Source of the DNA: Oscheius dolichura
Lineage: Eukaryota > Nematoda > Chromadorea > Rhabditida > Rhabditidae
Assembly (NCBI GenBank): GCA_932521035.1
Contig: OW051497.1
Coordinates: 4,526,001 to 4,590,000, forward strand
Direction: 5' to 3'
DNA length: 64,000 nucleotides
In this document: positions 24,167-34,806 of the stretch, piece by piece
Layout: each line of letters opens with the position of its first letter
Numbering within the stretch: position 1 is the stretch's first letter
Translations under genes and position numbers: made by a program
The notes under the pieces: model-generated
Seen by the model: only the letters and a program-made list of their open reading frames with translations
The model's database searches: none
Told to the model about the DNA's origin: nothing

Positions 24167-26858
24167 ATGAGCGCTAATGATAATGGAGCTCGGCTGTATT
24201 CTGCGGAGCCAATAAACTGGCGATTTTTCTTTATCGTCCACAGCATTGGCGTCGCTGGTCACTTTCAGGTATTTTATTTCTCTGTTTATGCCTACTCTCC
24301 TTTAGTTGTATTCGGATTCGGTGGTTGGTAATATCTACCCAGCAGCGAAAGAATATCTCCTAAACATCTACCACGATGAAAGCACAGGTATCCTTCGTTT
24401 TGTTCCTTTTACCCGTATCCAGTTGAATCTGAATGGGAAAATATAGTGGCGATGAGGGAGATCGGTATCGGTCTCGGGTGCTTTGCGACCATTCTGCTCA
24501 ATTACGTGGCCACCTTACGGGGGCAACTCATCATAGGTAAGGGCAACCTGGAAAATTAATGTTTGTGAAAGTTCAGGATTGTTGTTAGACATTGTTGGAC
24601 TAATTATAATTGGTGTCATTATTTTTTTCGACGTGAATATCTACACAGTTGGGTTTGGTCGATTATTGAATGGGCTTGGCCACGGAATTGCACAGGTATG
24701 CTCACTACCATAGTACACGGATAAATCTCTTAAGACCGTCGGCAACGTCTTTCTGCTGGAAGTATCACCTCAAAATAAAAGAGGGTCCGCCATTTCATAT
24801 ACAGTAAAAAAAAGTACTGGTTCTGTTAATCTTTTTAAATTGAAGGTTATGTGGGGATGTGCTGGAGAACTAGCCGGACTTTTTTTCTCATTGAACCCAT
24901 TTATGGGAAATGCAACCGGTTGGAAAATATGCATGATAGTCCCCCTGGTCCTGACGATACCCGCCATGTGGTTCATAATCAGGGCTTCAGAATCTCCCAG
25001 GTATAAAGATTATGGGAATGTTTATTGTTTTTATTGCAGACACCTTTTCAAGCAAGGTCTCGAGGCTGAAGCTCAAAAATCATTGCACTACTATCAGGTA
25101 ATTTCCCTTCCCCTTCTCATCAAATAAAGTCTTTCTAGAGCTTCGCAGACGCACGAGCTTCTGGGGAAGAAATCCGCAGGGAGATCGCCTTCGTGAGCAG
25201 TTCCATGTTTTTTGACACAATTAAACTTTAGCAAGACAACAACAGAGAGGAAGATAATTTTAGTGATGCAGGACCTGCCTTCAAAAGATTTGGAGTAAGT
25301 GTTCCTTCCTAGAAACCGTCAGGGATTTAGAAACATTACTAAAAGACTTCAGTCTCAGTAAAAATGTTTTCAAAAAGTGTTTTTAAAGCAAAAACTCACA
25401 AACCTCCGAGAACCACCGGAGCGAGGGCCAGTGCAAACGTGTCAGCATCGAGGTCTTTGACAGTTCCTTGAAAATGACCCTGTTCTGTATTCAAAAACCG
25501 ATTACAAGCACCCCCAAAAAGCTTCTTTCTAATTGGTTCGTTTCAGAATGGTCAATTCGTACGACCCCTACTCCTGGCTTGCTTTATTCAGGCCTTCGTG
25601 CACTTGGATGACTGGGTACGTGATATGCAAAAACTAGCAAACTGATTCTTCAGCTCTGGGTTTCTTTCTCCACTGCAATTTTCGAAAAGAACGGATCGAC
25701 TGCTTCCCTAGCACAGCTATGCAGCTTGGTTATGGTGATCCCGCAAACTGTTGTGGCCCTCGTCGGTTGCCAGTATTTAAACATTGCTTCAACAATTTCT
25801 CGAATTATTCAGTTTCTTTGATAGATATGCTCGAAAACAGCTGTTGCTGTACCCCTCTGGTCTCAGTGCTGTTATGGGTGCTTTAGCCTCTGGATATCTG
25901 CTCCTAAAAGGTTGGGAGCATTTATTTAAAGAATTTCCTTTGAAGGGTCTCCCGTTTATACGTTCTACGTGTTGGTAGCGATTGCGGCCGTTGACCTTTC
26001 TGCTGCTTCGGTGAGTGGAGAAGGAGCGCACACTATCGTGCCGGAGCTTTTCTTACCTCAGGATAAAGTAGTCGGGACGGCAATTGCCGGGATGGCCCAG
26101 GTGTTCAATCTCTTTCTAGTTTAAAATAACTAATTCGTAGCATGGATTCGGCTGGCTATTGACTACCTACATTTTGACATTCACCGACACTCATGGAACA
26201 ATAGCTGCCCTCTTCCCCTTCTCCGTGGTTACGTGTATTTACGTGTTTATCAATTACAAATACCTGCCGGAGACGGCTAATAAAACCTCAGAAGTAAGTC
26301 TGTTTTGTCCTTTTTACCGCGCGCTGATTCTACAGGAAATAGCAGCTCAATTCTCTAAAGAGATTCCCTGCAAACGCCTTGTTTCTACTATCAGGAAGAC
26401 GCTTTCTCGTCCAACAAAAGTCCAAGCATTCATGCTTTTCATCCAACTGGTTCTGTGCCTCTTTATATTCCGCTCAGGAATCAAGATCTTCCATATCATT
26501 TTCTCGAGGTAGTTGTGATAATTTATCGGGTATCGACGACCCTTTGGTCATATGTGTACATTAAACGGGATTTACCGAACTCTTCAAATTAATTGCTTTC
26601 ATATGTGCATAGATAAATTATTGAATCTTCTCTAGAAGACTCACTAACGCAGATGACCAGTACCTGTGTTCCACAGTGTCCTTCACCCAAAGTTCTCACA
26701 AGGAGGCTCGCTACTTCTTTGTGGCAGTCGACGATGTTTCCATCCTACTCATCTCTATCTTCCTACTCCTCGCTACTGATGTTTGCCTGATTCTTTGCAA
26801 ATGCAACAGTCTGGAACTGCGAACCCATTATCAGCCTCAAAAAAAGTTGCCCTTTTGA
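24167..26858 (+). CDS. Divergent SLC2-like sugar transporter family protein with C-terminal extension
   Basis: A multi-exon gene for a major facilitator of the SLC2 (GLUT) family. The start at 24167 gives MSANDNGARLYSAEPINWRF and joins to VAGHFQ-LYSDSVVGNIYPAA, the first-span region. Other family landmarks are GFGRLLNGLGHGIAQ joined to TVGNVFLLEVSPQNKRG (GR...E.aPxxxRG), AMWFIIRASESPR (PESPR), SFSTAIFEKNG, YARKQLLLYPSGLS and YLPETANKTSEEIAAQF (PETKGRT-like). The QLSGIN segment of helix 7 is replaced by HLDDW-LWVSFST, so sugar binding of the usual type is doubtful. After the normal end the frame continues through KIFHIIFSR. A phase-2 intron (about 26512-26636) can join it to RLTNADDQYLC and a further hydrophobic helix (SILLISIFLLLATDVCLILC), ending KKLPF at 26856-26858. 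That would add two membrane spans. If the last intron is not used, the gene ends at 26512. Substrate unknown. Confidence 0.75.
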
Positions 26859-27177
26859 ATGACAGCTGTATAGTGCAGATAAAAACAGTCGCATCCGAGC
26901 ACAGTCCAGCGGAAACACAAAATAACTCACATTTTTTGGGAAACTTTAAATGTATGCTGTGATACAGAAGTTTACTCGTCTATGTTTCTTATCTTTAGAA
27001 GGCAGTAGACGGCAGAAAGTTTGTCATTTTAAGCATAATTCTCATTAAACGTAAACATTAGAGACAACAGACGGACAGTGCTTGTACTTTCCCATAATAA
27101 CCAGGACGGAATTGCCATTCAAAGCCTGACTAACTGCTCTTTTTATATCGGCAAAAGGGCAATCTGGTAACCGGGCT

Positions 27178-27183
27178 CACGTG
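27178..27183. promoter_or_regulatory. E-box CACGTG upstream of the amidinotransferase-like gene
   Basis: The palindrome CACGTG, in context CTCACGTGTC, lies about 67 bp upstream of the TATA box and 114 bp upstream of the ATG. bHLH-zipper factors (Max/MITF/USF type) bind this sequence in animals. Use here is inferred from position only. Confidence 0.35.
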
Positions 27184-27244
27184 TCTCCCACGGGCCTGTG
27201 TTGCACTTTCGCGACAGCAGACCGTTTTTTCTGGACGGCGCTGA

Positions 27245-27252
27245 TATAAAGG
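27245..27252 (+). promoter_or_regulatory. TATA box of the amidinotransferase-like gene
   Basis: TATAAAGG lies 40 nt before the ATG at 27292. Transcription would be expected to start about 30 nt downstream of it, giving a 5' untranslated region of only about 10-20 nt. This is the clearest core promoter on the plus strand of the window. Confidence 0.55.
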
Positions 27253-27291
27253 CGAGGTTCAGGACCGATAGTCCAACACAGCTTAACTAAA

Positions 27292-28268
27292 ATGCAGCGA
27301 TTCGAGTCCGTCTCTCGTGCCGTCCTCAACGCTCCTCGCTTTTTGATGTCTACACCAGCAAGCCTCCAGGTATGCCACTCTTCCTTTCAACTACGATATT
27401 TCCTCTAGGGCTATGAACCAGAGCAGTTTTGTGAGAAGGCTGCTTGCCTCCGTGCCTGGGAGTCCCTTCGTGCTACTCTCTCGCAGCTTGGTGCCGAAGT
27501 TGATGTCTACAACCGCAGTGTGAGTGTCTCACCACTTGGGATAATCCCATCTTTAGACCCCAAACGCTCCCGCGGTTTCCGAGGTAGGGAACGCAGCCTT
27601 TATTCATAACGGCACCGCTCTTATCCCCAAGCAAAAGTCCTTGAGAGGGATCATCAGGAGGCAGTTCATGGACGAGTGGGCCCAGAAGCGTGGCTTCCGC
27701 GTAAAACACATCACAGGGATCAAATGTATGTTGGTAACAGAAGGAAAAAGGGAAATATTTTAGCCTCTCGTGATGTCCTCCGCTTTGGTGACATTATTCT
27801 CACCCAACTGGAACATGGCCCACAGCCGAAGGATGTCGGAGCCCCTGTCATCACCGTCGAGACCAAGAACATCCATCCCAGGCTGAACAAGCTGGACACT
27901 GTCCTCTGCCCCCTGGATGACAAAAACACCCTGATTGTCAGAGAAGCCTTCGATGACGAAACCTTTGTTATGTTGGCCGCCAGAATGCATCTTATCGAGG
28001 TAATTTCTTTTCCATGAAAAGCATCAGTACAAGCTTCCAGGTTCCCGTCGACGAAGCCGTGAATTTTGCCTGCAACTCCATCGTCCTCGGCCATCACGTC
28101 ATCATTAATCACAATTGTGAGAAAACTGCCCAGGTAACCTATTTCCATCTCCCATCAGAACTGAAATTTCTCTTGCAGAAGCTTCGAGAAGCCGGCTACA
28201 CACCTATCGCCGTCGACATGTCTGTTTTCCGGGGTGGTCCACAAAAGTTCGCATTACGAATTGCCTAA
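27292..28268 (+). CDS. DDAH/amidinotransferase-fold protein, probable pseudoenzyme
   Basis: Six exons (27292-27369, 27409-27519, 27557-27725, 27764-27999, 28041-28133, 28179-28268) join to 258 codons. The fold is that of the guanidine-modifying superfamily (dimethylargininase, arginine deiminase, amidinotransferase), which uses a Cys-His-Glu/Asp triad. Clear family segments are NAPRFLMSTP, VGNAAFIHNGTALIPK, LDTVLCPLDDKNTLIVREAF, DEAVNFACNSIVLGHHVI and a C-terminal GGPQKFALRIA. In active members the last segment reads GGSxKCLTL with the nucleophilic cysteine; here that position is Phe253. The catalytic histidine before LDT is Lys162 (RLNKLDT). The F-T-A-N substrate loop and the EGGD motif are also altered (SSRDV). 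The N terminus (MQRFESVSRAVLNAPRF) is basic and could target mitochondria. Frame and splice sites are intact and a TATA box is present, so this looks like an expressed protein that has lost the chemistry rather than a dead gene. Confidence 0.75.
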
Positions 28269-28843
28269 ATGATTTCCTTTTATTCTCCCACGCTTTACAC
28301 ATATTTGTACTTATAAATGAATGGTATCCTTTCCACTTCTGTCACCTAGCTAAAGGGCAATCTGTCTAATGGCCTTTTTCATCAAAGATGTTTCCGTTAG
28401 ACTCATGTGTTAGGCGTCGTCACAAAATTGTCTTTCAATGATGAGAAATGGCCAAGGCAATTGTTTCCACCTAAGGCGTTCTTCAAACAAAGAAGACATT
28501 ATTGGACTAGATTGGATCAGGGAAGAATAATTGTCTCGTGGCCGCATTCCTGGTTTCCTTGATATGTGTGTGGCCTGGGTAGAAAACACCCCTGGGTCGG
28601 TGGTGTAGGTAGGCGTTAATCATGTAACCTTATCCGAAAGACACTGAGGGAAACAAATCCGCAGTAGTTTGGTCAACTTCATATCAATAACACATCTACT
28701 ATTACAAAAGACAAGTGAGATCACAAGGGAAGTTGTGAAAGGAATAGACCGATGTCACAGGGATTTCATATGTACAAAATGTTTTGACCGGTTTTCTTCT
28801 CAGAACCTCAAAACCCATGGAATACCGTAATGAACATGACAGA
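28269..28843. other. Convergent intergenic region
   Basis: About 575 bp between the 3' ends of the amidinotransferase-like gene (plus) and a GPCR gene (minus). No coding exon or canonical AATAAA in a clear position was seen. Confidence 0.45.
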
Positions 28844-31013
28844 TTAGAGCCACTCCACAGAGCTATCGGATAACTTGGATTCTTCGTCCTTCCGCTCTAT
28901 CACCTGCGCACTGGATATGTCATTGAAAGGAATTTTTACAGGAGCATCTGCCGATCTTCCAGGAGAGTTTCGACTAGAAGAAGATACTTTGTGACCATTG
29001 GGAGACAGGAGACGGTCTGACACAGAGCCGTCTACGTAAGAAGAACTCCTAAACCTCATTTATATTATCTTGATTGCATTAGACTACCTGGATTGTAGGG
29101 TAGAGCGAGACTTGAAGGGAGACAATCGCAAAAGTGCCTGTCCACTATCAACTCCCACAGATTTTAAGTGCGATCCCATGTTTTGAAGGTTGACAAGGAA
29201 CGGACTACGACCCTGAAGCTTTCTGTTTTGTCTTGTGTCCATATTAAATTACCTGTGATGCACTGTTGCCGTTATCAACCAGAGTGCTGGTCACTGGCGC
29301 TGAACGTACTGCATTGCTGGGTCGGCCGGAGGAGTTCCTCAAATTTCTATTGAGGAATGCGTAGAAGAGCCAGTTGAAGGCGCTTTGGCAGTAGGGAAAT
29401 GCGTGGAGAAGGCACATCCAAAAGATGTCTGTGAAAGGCCTCTCAACATATTCGTAGCGTCTTTTGTAGAGTTCCGGCTCTTCTTCTTGGAGTTTGGTCA
29501 AGTTCACGGAGTGACAAGTGGCGTTCACGTCGTTGATGATTTCATAGTTCTGGATGATCTCCATGTCCCTCGTCTGGTTAGCGTATTCCGTGGTGTTGAG
29601 GTAAGAGTTGTCCGTCAACGGGGGGAAGACTGAAATATCAGGCTTTTCTTTCGTTCAGGAGTGGTTTATAACATTTTTACGAGGATGTTCCTTGCCAACT
29701 CTCAATGAGTCCATTTGCTGCCAGATGTTGTCTAGAAAAGACTTCTAGCAGTGGGAACTGCAATCCCACGCGAGACATGGCGTACATGTCATATTCAATT
29801 TCAGGACTACAAGGGGCAAAGTTTGTCAGGATGTGAAAATGCTACCCGTTTCGCAACAAAAACTTCCCAGGTTACAGAAACAGCCTCGGCTTGCAGAGAC
29901 TTTATTAGTTTTGCTTATCTTTTTTGTTGATTCTTAAGCGCCTATCAACATCATTTAAGTATCGACTTATCACACCTTGCTAGTGTCTTTTTCAGGTCAA
30001 AACGTGTTTTTTACGTAATGACCAACGATTTTTTGAACTATAACAAGCAGCGGCTCCTGGCACCAAGCCTTATGAAAAATTCAACACTGATTAGCAAAAC
30101 AATAGAAGGCGCACCTCACACGCCCACTCTCAACTCTCTGGGAAAAAATCACTACGCCAGTGGAGCGGAATATCAAAATTATTAGGGTATGGTACGTGCA
30201 CTAATGGCCGAGTTGTAAACAGATTTCAAAAGAGACAAAAGACTCACAATCTAGAAAAATGGTGTAAACCCTCAGGCACCAATATGGCGTCCAGCAGAAG
30301 AAATAAAACGCGACAACCATCACAGAGCACTTGAGAACCCGCGAAAGAGATATGCTTGTCTTCCTTCCCACGCTTGAATATCGAGTATGACGATAGAGCT
30401 TGGCCAGGATGGCCATGTAGACGGAAAGAATTAGTATCAGAGGTAGAATATAACAGAATATGACTTGTATAAGATCAAACACTGGACTGGAATGGAGAGA
30501 ACACCGCTGCACGCACTGGTCATAGTCATCTTTCATGTCTTGCACCGCACCCATGGCAATCGGCACGATGAAGATCAGGGAGGCTGTACAGAAGGTGGCT
30601 ATGATCGACAGGGCGAAGCGAGTCTGTCTCATCCAGACCAACTTTGGTCGGCAGATCGCGATGTAGCGGTCAATGGAAAGAGCCGTGAGTACCATTGGCG
30701 AAAGAATCTTGTTGGTTGCCTCACATATCAAGGAAAGATGGCAGATCCCGTTGCCGAAGGGGAAGGGTCCTCGTTGGAAGCCACTGATGACCATCGGCAC
30801 GGGAATGATGGAGATGAGATCCACCACAGAAAGCAGAACTAGGTAAATATAAGCCGAACTTTGGATTGTCGGCTTGGGAGAGCGGTTGGTATTACCGTAG
30901 CCAACTAGCTGAGTAAAAACGGTAAAGAGTACCCAGCTGTTGCCGACGAGGGTAGTAATGGCCAAGGCTACATAGAGGACAGTGAGTATGATGATGTCGA
31001 GAGCCACGGACAT
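28844..31013 (-). CDS. Class A (rhodopsin-type) GPCR with long third extracellular loop
   Basis: A first exon from 31013 encodes six membrane spans: TM1 with LVGNSW (the GN motif), TM2 with LSVVDLISI, TM3 ending LSIDRYIAICRP (DRY), TM4, TM5 (VIFCYILPLILILSVYMAIL) and TM6 with FYFFCWTPYW (CWxPY). A donor GTGAGT after FLD starts an intron of about 0.6 kb. The second exon (to about 29250) encodes an extracellular loop of about 65 residues with four N-glycosylation sequons (NTT, NQT, NAT, NLT), then TM7 ending SAFNWLFYAFLNRNLR. The NPxxY motif is therefore NWLFY. Two more exons give a Ser-rich cytoplasmic tail ending SDSSVEWL at the stop. The pattern fits peptide-type receptors of invertebrates; I cannot name the ligand. 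The short gap before TM7 and the sequons argue for a surface receptor. Confidence 0.88.
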
Positions 31014-34000
31014 CGCTGTCTACCATGGCACTGTGAGAAGGCGGGGCTGGACTAAAGCCCAGAGGGTCACTTCTGCGAGGCAGCACTGAGAAGGCAGAGA
31101 CGGCAGATATGGGCGGACCTGAAACACATGTCTGTTCACCGTATTAAGGAAGAGAAATAATTTAAGAAGTAATAAGCAAAGTAGCCGGTCTGGGTTTCAA
31201 AGAACAATGGGAACAATAGGGATGAGGCAAACTCGTTAGGCAGATGTTTCCATCTGAGCTGGTTATTTGATAGACTACCGGCTGATAAGAGAGGGGAAAG
31301 GGGACGACGTCACATATCAATGCCACCTTTGACATAACAGCTCCTTGTGGAATAAACCGGAAGTTCTAAAAAAGTTCTGTTTACATGGAGAACTACAGAA
31401 AATATGCACTGGCTAATTATTGTCCCTACAGGGAATGTAGGCTATTATCATGAAGGAGGAAAGGGAGGAGGCAAAAGGGACGGACTGTTTGTTGCTTTCT
31501 TTGTTTGCTAGATTAGAAATCACACGACATCCCCGGCAATAAGGGCATGCATGACTGGTTACATTGGATAGTGACGAACCACTGGGCGGTAACACAAAAA
31601 GTAATTTTTTTCTGCAATAATTACACAAAGTCACACATACTCAACTGTGAGTTGCGGCCAACATAAACACGGACATCTGGAGAGTTCCCTCCCCCGCAAT
31701 GCATTTCTTTAGCTTAGTCAGACTCATTTGCTACAAAACGCAGATGTGAATAATCGGATGGCTCGAAAGTTACAATAGATTGCATTGGGACTATTGGCAG
31801 CTGGATGGGCAAAACGTGGCGGTAAATAAAAAACCGCGAAAGATACATGGCGCTTCTGTTTTTAAAGAGTATAACGGGGACGAACCGCAAATAGCCTTCA
31901 TGGCGTGTACTTTGGATAAAAAGTAAAAGCAAAAAGGAAGAGATCTCACGAAACTTTCGTCACGTGTGGACACCCTCGCCATCTTTTAAAAAACGTAATA
32001 TAATCATTTGAAATAGACCCCGGACCGCTTCTAAAACGACCATCCTATTTTTCAAGTTAGCTTTTTCTTGAATGTTTATGTTGACGCATCACGGACAATG
32101 TCAGGCGGGCCTTCTAAATACAAGAATTTGTACCTACAAACTCATGCGTACGTAATGAAGGAACATTTACACTATTTGTTGATTAAGAATAGCACAATTT
32201 CTTTAGGGGCATTTGTAAATAGATTCAGAGGGAAATTCCTATAAAGGACACTAGAAAATTGCCGAAAACAATGGCGAGGTTCTAGCTTATATACAAAGCC
32301 CTCTTATGAAGAGTTAAAGGGCTTTTCGAGTTCCTTTGGGAGGCGAGCGGATAATGAGATATGGGGTCATTTAACAGCATAAAAACTCTCCCATTTAATT
32401 GCTTTCCCTCATTTGGTTATGCCGCAAAATATCGTCCAGATAAGAGGAAGTTATGGGCAAGTTGTGACGAAACGGGTATTGGACGAAGAAATCCAAAGAT
32501 GCAGTTGAATGGGAATAGGAACACACAACAAAAGACTCGGTCAAATCTCCTTAAACTAGGTGTGGAGGAGGACGTAGAATTTAGCCTGGCCTAAGCCCCT
32601 AAATCTGCGTGGTGGAAAATGGCTCCTCGTTTCGAATTTCACGAGATACGCTTTCGTAGCAGTGTTCCAGGGAAAAAGTACCTTAGGAAGGAACCAAAGA
32701 ATTGAAAAGCGAATAGGAAGAAGAGCGAGTAAACATCCTAAGAGTGTGAAAAACTCAGTTCTTCTCGAGGAAAAGCCCTTGAGATCGGGCGGCCGGCAAA
32801 CGAAAAAGAGTAAAAATATCCTGTTGTGAAAATCCCAATTGGCAGAGATTAACCTCCCCCGCGGAACCAAAACAAATGCCAACGTGACTGTATAATCGGA
32901 TAAACAACAACAGTAACATAACGAAGCAAAAGAGCCATTGGTGTTCGCTATTTGCGCACCGGTCGGCACTGATTCGAGCTAAAAGCCGGGCGGGCAAACA
33001 GTCATTAGCGAATGAAACCGAAAACGGGATGCTGAGGTGTGGGCGAGCCAGCAGATGACCAGCGGAAATAGGCTGAAAAGAGCCCAAATATAGAGGCGGA
33101 GTCCCCTTTTCGGGATGACGAGGTATGGTCAGATCTCGGACCAAAAGGAGACATAAGATTGACATGTCCAAAGTAAGAGATTGAAATGACGATGAGCTGT
33201 CTAGACCAATAAAATGCGGATAGATAGGTCCTATCATTGCTGTAATAGGTGGGAGGGCAGAAAAAGCAGCTGAACTCCCATCTCATAGTGGCAAATGTTC
33301 CTCCGTGTTTGCAAATACAGCGACACATAATCGTACGATTATCTCTTAAAAACTCCCTGCCTGTTAGAGCAACAGGAACCAAAGAAAACACGGGTTAAAC
33401 AGACCATTGAGGACGGACTGGAAGGCGGCCAAAGAGCGGTCATCGAATGGCTAACAATGTCCCCAGCCACCCTACGTCTCTTGTTGCAGCAGCCGGGCTT
33501 CATCAAAAGGGGTCTAGTATCCCCTCTCAGGGTCATTTTTCTCCTTATGCCTGGACCCTTGAATAAAGGATCTATACGGTTGTTTTGAATTATTCCCCCG
33601 GAAGGAAAGAAGGCCTTGAAGAAAGGGCGGTCTGCTGCCACAATGAATAAGGAGTTCTGCGTCCTAGTTCCTGCTGAAAGAGATTTGAGAACGATGCCGG
33701 AGGTCGCGTGCTTTTTCGAGTGAATTATGCCTAACTGGCTTAGGTGGCCCGTCCTGCACCGGGAGAAACAAGCTGCCGTTCCCTTCCATATGTGCGTTGA
33801 TTTACGCGAGGTACAAACACTTGACAAGTATTTAAAAATGTGACCGATTGGCGTGAAAAGACTCTTCCCCCAGTAGAGTGACCACAATTGAGGACGACTG
33901 CCAGGTGTGTAAGCCTCGTTAAAATAACCAGACAATTAAAGATGACCACATAAAAAGAACAAAACGGCAGCTGCCGTCACATCGCATAACAAGTGCGTCT

Positions 34001-34795
34001 TCATAAAAGTGAACTATAAGAAATGGGAAATAAACAGTCGTCATAAAATATTTTTAGCGTATTGAGGCACACTGGGAATGCTTAAAAATAGTGGCGTATG
34101 GGGAGGCACATAGAGAAGTGTAGCAATAATGGTAGCCATAATCTGACGGAGTCAACAGGATTGGATTTCAGCCCGGCGGCTGCACAAAAGCGATCAGAAT
34201 GTGGGCTGGGAACCCTTTTGATACTACCAGCTGCTTAATTATTCGACGGCCTCCTCGAGTCATTTTTACTAAGGGATGGAGCAAAATAAAGAGAGGATGA
34301 GTCTACTGGTTATCTTATATCTGATCCAAGTAAACAAAGGAGCCAGGGGACAACTGGAAGTTGGAAGGGGTAAGACTGACAGTACAAACAGGATTAGCTG
34401 GGAAGTTAGTCATGGCAATTATAAGAGGAAGGGATTCCAGTTGTCACTAGCAGAGATCTCATATTGTCAGCCGCCTGCTCCGATGCCTGGATGTAAAACC
34501 GCTGTTGACAATAGTGGTAGGACATATTCATCAAAACGACAGTTTAACACCAGACGGGTGGGTCGTCAATTTGTTTTTAGTTGATTAGATGGATTGTCTT
34601 ACGCCTGGCCCGAAAAGTGAGATGCTCCTTTAAGACGGCGGGAAACCAAAAAACGGAGGAGGCAGGAAGGAAGAGAGGAAGGACGGCAAACAATACAAAA
34701 GGGGACGAAAGATGAGTCCCATCAATTGATTTGCCCACTCAATTGGCACAGTTTTGCCCACTCAACAGTCTACTGCAGTCACCTGACCGAGAGGC
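31014..34795. other. Long stretch without recognised gene
   Basis: About 3.8 kb between the GPCR start and the 3' end of the first P450 gene, both on the minus strand. It is by eye purine-rich on the plus strand (pyrimidine-rich on minus), for example 34645-34695. The longest open frame, 33339-33935 minus (198 codons), has no family resemblance and overlaps other long frames in the same region. The GPCR promoter and perhaps a 5' noncoding exon should lie in the left part. A CRE half-site (GACGTCAC) is present near 31296-31303, about 285 bp upstream of the GPCR start. Confidence 0.4.
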
Positions 34796-34801
34796 TTTAT
34801 T
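34796..34801 (-). terminator. Poly(A) signal of the first P450 gene
   Basis: AATAAA on the minus strand begins 5 nt after the stop codon of the first P450 gene. If used, the 3' untranslated region would be only about 20-30 nt. Confidence 0.45.
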
Positions 34802-34806
34802 TCAAA

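Larger units (their letters stand above)
26859..27291. other. Promoter region of the amidinotransferase-like gene
   Basis: About 430 bp between two plus-strand genes. It contains a palindromic E-box (CACGTG, 27178-27183) and a TATA box (27245-27252) in good position for the downstream gene. No coding exon was recognised. Confidence 0.5.

Noticed and set aside
33339-33935. Open frame of 198 codons on the minus strand
   Set aside because: No domain, signal peptide or membrane pattern. It overlaps other long open frames on the same strand in a region of skewed composition, so it is probably chance.
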